Notes under the pieces: generated by a model | Databases searched by the model: none | What the model saw: the letters and a program-made list of their open reading frames with translations, nothing else | Told to the model about the DNA's origin: nothing | Shown: positions 6,009 to 6,410 of the stretch, piece after piece | Position numbering within the stretch: the first letter of the stretch is position 1 | Layout: each line of letters begins with the position of its first letter | Made by a program: the position numbers and the translations under genes | Source: an uncultured Oscillospiraceae bacterium | GTDB taxonomy: Bacteria > Bacillota > Clostridia > Oscillospirales > Acutalibacteraceae | Direction of reading: 5' to 3' | NCBI GenBank assembly: GCA_902461995.1 | Contig: CABQAA010000126.1 | Location: 1-6,410 of the forward strand | DNA length: 6,410 nucleotides

Positions 6009-6410
6009 TCATCCGACGAGGCCGGTCCGTTCAATGCTTTCGGTGAAGGTTTTTTGGGTGAACAGGAACAGAATCAGCATGGGCAGGATGGACAGCAGAG
6101 CCCCCGCCTGGACCCGCACCTGGTTGATGATCGGGTCGTTGTCTCCGCCATCCTGCAGGCGGTAAACCACGATCCGCAGATCCGAAATCGCCACCGACAG
6201 GGTGCGGTTGTTGGGGGTTAAAATGCTGGCGGAATACACGTCGTTCCAGTGCCACACCAGAGAAAACATGAAGACCGTCACCATCACCATCACCGCGTTG
6301 GGCAGCATTACCCGCATATAGGTCTGCAGAGGGTTGCACCCGTCGATCAAGGCCGCGTTTTCCAAATCGGAAGGCATGCCCCGGTAGAACTGGCGGAAGA
6401 TGAAGATGAA
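6009..6410 (-). CDS. Carbohydrate ABC transporter permease, MalG type (partial, 5' end outside window)
   Basis: The C-terminal 133 residues are visible, open to the window's right edge; the Met at 6377 is internal, because the frame continues upstream with FIFIFRQFYRG. The segment DLENAALIDGCNPLQTYMR (fragment residues 15-33) followed by VMLP is the cytoplasmic EAA loop of binding-protein-dependent permeases, normally E-A-A-x-x-D-G with a downstream LP; here the first Ala is replaced by Asn (ENAALIDG). This loop contacts the ATPase in known importers. Two hydrophobic segments follow: VMVMVTVFMFSLVWHWNDVY, and a second around GALLSILPMLILFLF, ending in a short tail FTESIERTGLVG. This ending, with the conserved W-N-D and a terminal G-x-x-G-like tail, is typical of MalG/inner-membrane permease subunits of CUT1-type sugar importers. 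The partner permease is expected further upstream (to the right). No ATPase gene is seen, and many Gram-positive importers of this kind share a distant one. Confidence 0.92.
   Translation of the reverse strand, partial: FIFIFRQFYRGMPSDLENAALIDGCNPLQTYMRVMLPNAVMVMVTVFMFSLVWHWNDVYSASILTPNNRTLSVAISDLRIVVYRLQDGGDNDPIINQVRVQAGALLSILPMLILFLFTQKTFTESIERTGLVG

Noticed and set aside
1..6410. CRISPR arrays, insertion sequences, tRNA or rRNA genes
   Set aside because: By eye I found no regularly spaced repeats, transposase-like frame, terminal inverted repeats or tRNA-like cloverleaf; almost all of the window is covered by six... protein-coding regions and short gaps already described.

Overview
The window looks like a piece of a carbohydrate-utilisation locus from a moderately GC-rich Gram-positive bacterium, most likely a gut-type Clostridia (Oscillospirales-like). 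This is inferred from strong AGGAGG-like ribosome binding sites, two exported proteins with Gram-positive-style lipoprotein signals and acidic Ser/Thr/Pro-rich tethers, and an ABC sugar importer beside an AraC regulator. No rRNA, tRNA, mobile element or CRISPR array is visible. The species assignment is a guess from style, not from a marker gene.

Layout, left to right. Positions 1-913 (minus strand) hold the N-terminal 304 codons of an SGNH/GDSL-type esterase with a GxDLY N-terminal domain; its 3' end lies outside the window. A 105-bp divergent intergenic region (914-1018) separates it from an AraC-family regulator on the plus strand (1019-1909). The regulator converges on a minus-strand gene group, and a strong hairpin-plus-T-tract terminator (1950-1980) lies between them. 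The minus-strand group is transcribed right to left. It begins outside the window with an ABC permease (C-terminal 133 aa visible, 6009-6410), continues with a solute-binding lipoprotein (4583-5929), and ends with an 838-aa multi-module lipoprotein (1986-4502). That last protein joins a putative TIM-barrel glycoside hydrolase, a carboxypeptidase-regulatory-like beta-sandwich, a right-handed parallel beta-helix and a C-terminal beta-rich domain.

Inferred working model: the surface lipoprotein cuts or binds a complex glycan outside the cell. The binding protein captures the released oligosaccharide and the MalG-type permease (with a partner permease and an ATPase not seen here) imports it. The SGNH esterase may remove acyl groups inside the cell, since no signal peptide is visible, and the AraC protein senses a sugar and controls the locus. 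The substrate cannot be read from the sequence.

The two gaps on either side of the binding-protein gene (about 80 bp each) each contain a GC-rich hairpin without a following T-tract. These are candidates for mRNA processing or stabilising elements that would raise binding-protein expression relative to its neighbours. The most unusual item is the modular architecture of the 838-aa lipoprotein.
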